From positions 388,001 through 452,000 of the forward strand of contig OZ038470.1 in assembly GCA_964036295.1 (NCBI GenBank): a stretch of 64,000 nt of DNA, written 5' to 3'. The notes beneath the pieces were generated by a model. That model saw only the letters and a program-made list of their open reading frames with translations, ran no database searches and had not been told where the DNA came from. Shown piece after piece: positions 61,901 to 64,000 of this stretch (position 1 is its first letter; each line of letters begins with the position of its first letter). The position numbers and the translations under genes are program-made. The DNA comes from Plumapathes pennacea (taxonomy: Eukaryota; Cnidaria; Anthozoa; Antipatharia; Myriopathidae).

Positions 61901-63912
61901 GATCCTCCGTCAGAGCATGTAAGCCTGTTCTTTGAGCCCTGAAAGCTTAGCCTCAATTCTCTCAACCTTTAATCCCACTAGTCTAATGACAGCCATCTCT
62001 CCTGGTTATAACCTTATGGGCTGGCATTGTTATTTAAACTATAAATTATACAATACATGAAGAACACTACGAACTACACATCATCAATGCCATGAAAATC
62101 ACACACATACTTACTTGACAGGTGGAAGTGAAACTGATGATATCAACATTGAGATATTTGCCGCCAGCATTGTTTGATCGTCTTCGTGTCAAGGTCTGCA
62201 TTATTGCTCAGGAACAGCGCAACTGGGACAAGGGAATGCTGCTTCGTGTGAACACTATTATGGTGCGCGTGCAGTGCGTGGAGCTGCAGCAGTCACCAGC
62301 CATAACTCTCAGTGGCCGCGGCCCAAAGGAAGACTTGAACAAACTCTGGGAAGTGCTGCTCAGGATTGTACAGGTATGAAGTGGAAATGAACTCAATTCT
62401 GACTTCTTTGTGACATCGCCTGTCGGATTTGCATCAACCTCGTTCCCAGGCTCTTTCATCTCCCGGGGGCTGGGGCTGGGAGATGAAAGAGCCTGGGAAC
62501 GAGGTTGGATTTGCATAGACTCACTTGGAGCACTGACGAGACATTGTGTAGGTATAGTGTGGAAACTTTCTGGGCGGACACGCTCGTAAGTAGACAGCTC
62601 TACTTACGGACGCCGCTACGATATCTTTATTTACACATTCTCGTAAGCGGACAGTTCCAGTTACGGACACTTTTGTCTGTTTCCCAAGGTGTTCGCTTGC
62701 GGGAGCTTCAACTATATGCTTTATTTTATAGGAGGCACATGATTTGCTGAAGGAGTGGGAACGCCTCACAGTACGTAACTACTCCCTCTGTCCAGCCTGT
62801 GGACACTGTCGATTTAAATGCAACTGGCTCAGCGTTGACCAACCAGACTTCAAAGAACTGAAGAGGAAAGTGCAGAGATGCCGAAAGAATCGGCATAGCA
62901 TCATGTCAGGAGATGGTATCGATAAGAACCTCATATGTCCCCCTGAAGGTATAAACATCATTAAGTGCTCAGACGTATACTGCACATACAGTCACTGGCC
63001 AGACATTTCAAGATACATACATGTATGCAGACGTGCGAATAAAATATGTAGGCAGCTCTAAAAAATGCAACGTTGACGCAAAATTTTGTGCGAAATGCTG
63101 CGAAGCCTGATTTACAAAGTATCCTGCTATGAAAGAAATCCGAGCTCTCAAAAATTGTAAATTGAATGCAGTATACATTGCATTACTTACTTTATTCCTG
63201 TGATTGCAGATGCTGTAGATGGTGTACTTAATTCTTTGCCTGACCGTCATGCCACAGGTAACACATGCCAGATTTTAATTGTTATACCTTAGTTTAGAAC
63301 TGTTTTAAACCTCGCGTAAGCGGCAGACACCCTTGGTAAGCAAAACAAGTGCCCGTTATTGGAAATGTCCACTCCGCTTACGAGAATGTGTAAATACAGA
63401 GTTTGACTGGACTAGAGTTTAAGCGGGGTTTCGTAGAGTTGTCCGTAAGCAGAGCTGTCCGCCCAGAGAGCTGCGACTGTAGTACAAATTCCGCACTCAC
63501 GCCCAGCTGGTCAAATTGTTTGTCACGTCAGCTATTCTGTTTTCGGAATGTCGCAAAGTATGTTCTTTTTGGGACTGCTATTCTGTAATTCTTTTCCGGA
63601 GTATTGGTGTAGACCTAAAAGCCCTACAACCATTTCATTTCAGGGGAAGTTTCTGACCTGCTGTTTGTAAACTTGGCTCCGGATATGGCAGACTGTTGGA
63701 ATTTGGTGGCCATTCGTCTGGGATTCAACCAAACTGCTGTGGACAGAATCAGTGCGGACGTTGGGAAAGTCACGGACCGTGCAATGGAAATGCTGTCATT
63801 ATGGCATAAGATGAATACACATGGTGCTACCAAATCCAAACTGATGAAAGCATTCCAAGAGGTCAAAAGAGAAGACCTTGTAGTAAAAGTTAGAAATTTC
63901 CGAGATCTTTAG
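58978..63912 (+). CDS. Roco protein, LRR-ROC-COR-death domain, 8 exons, 1,027 aa
   Basis: Exons 58978-60205, 60414-60781, 61044-61570, 61744-61918, 62122-62373, 62732-62948, 63210-63257 and 63644-63912 join in phase. Residues about 45-320 are leucine-rich repeats of the 23-residue type (LKNLEGIRLGKNELSELP). The ROC GTPase domain has P-loop GESEAGKS at 341-348, DCAGQ at 392-396 and a THLD G4-like motif in exon 2. The COR region spans exons 3-5. A Cys-rich patch, LCPACGHCRFKC, sits in exon 6. The last 85 residues form a death domain (WNLVAIRLGFNQTAVDRI, AMEMLSLWHKMN). ROC-COR proteins are dimeric GTPase switches; MFHAS1 shares the LRR-ROC-COR part and DAPK1 the ROC-COR-death part. A death-signalling or immune role is inferred. 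I am confident in the architecture. Confidence 0.93.
60225..60310. repeat. Partial MITE copy in Roco intron 1
   Basis: TTCTTATAAGGTTGGGAGGA and CTTGGGAGTGGAAG match one half of the MITE at 46257-46460. Confidence 0.55.
62435..62507. mobile_element. 72-bp foldback element with 10-bp target duplication
   Basis: Perfect 29-bp inverted arms (AACCTCGTTCCCAGGCTCTT at the outer end) at 62436-62464 and 62478-62506 enclose a 13-bp GC-rich loop. GGATTTGCAT occurs directly on both sides, at 62425-62434 and 62507-62516, as a target-site duplication. It lies in Roco intron 5. Confidence 0.8.
62560..62718 (+). mobile_element. Small repeat element, copy A
   Basis: It contains TCTGGGCGGACA, CTACTTACGGAC, TTTACACATTCTCGTAAGCG and a CCCAAGGTGTTCGCTTGCG end. 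A second copy lies inverted at 63315-63480. It sits in Roco intron 5, just before exon 6. Confidence 0.7.
63315..63480 (-). mobile_element. Small repeat element, copy B, inverted
   Basis: Its reverse complement shares CTGGGCGGACAGCTCT, TTTACACATTCTCGTAAGCG and a terminal CCAAGGGTGTCTGCCGCTTA with copy A. It lies in Roco intron 7, so the two copies flank exons 6 and 7. Confidence 0.7.
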
Positions 63913-64000
63913 GAACATCCAGTCTGGCAAAAGAAAGTTTTCCTTGAATGCTAAACAGCTCATTATTATTACTGACCTGTTTTCCAATGGAGATTGCATG

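Overview
This window is animal nuclear DNA, most likely from a cnidarian and probably a scleractinian coral. The support is intron-rich genes with ordinary GT-AG splicing, AT-rich intergenic DNA, many short non-autonomous transposons, and gene families typical of early-branching metazoans (a Wnt, a Roco protein with a death domain, a DRC5 axonemal gene). No prokaryotic, organellar, tRNA, rRNA or CRISPR feature was found. I built each gene model by hand from splice sites and reading-frame phase; no RNA evidence was available.

Layout. 0.2-5.1 kb (+): NUB1, a NEDD8/ubiquitin-pathway adaptor with three UBA domains. 5.9-15.5 kb (-): DNAJC10/ERdj5, an ER co-chaperone and disulfide reductase, convergent with NUB1; its introns hold a 17-copy satellite, a trinucleotide array and two duplicated 3' splice sites. 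18.4-22.7 kb (+): a two-exon gene joining two calponin-homology domains, two filamin repeats and a C-terminal SH3BGRL/glutaredoxin-like domain. 24.0-27.5 kb (-): an unrecognised 258-residue coiled-coil protein. 27.9-34.1 kb (-): a secreted S9-like alpha/beta hydrolase of 1,080 residues, head-to-head with DAP1 (34.5-35.3 kb, +). 35.9-37.0 kb (-): a 103-residue protein of unknown function. 40.8-43.4 kb (-): a Wnt, closest by eye to Wnt10. 46.7-51.4 kb (-): a CD63-type tetraspanin. 52.5-58.0 kb (-): TCTE1/DRC5, divergent from 59.0-63.9 kb (+), a Roco protein (LRR-ROC-COR) ending in a death domain.

The genes do not form one pathway; this is ordinary mixed animal gene order. Themes do recur: proteostasis (NUB1, ERdj5), stress, autophagy or death signalling (DAP1, Roco-death, CD63) and cilia (DRC5). 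The most unusual items are the filamin-SH3BGRL fusion with a possible internal promoter and lipidated N-terminus, the LRR-ROC-COR-death protein, a cluster of four perfect CRE palindromes between NUB1 and ERdj5, repeated duplication of 3' splice sites in ERdj5, and several structurally intact small transposons, one with a 10-bp target-site duplication.
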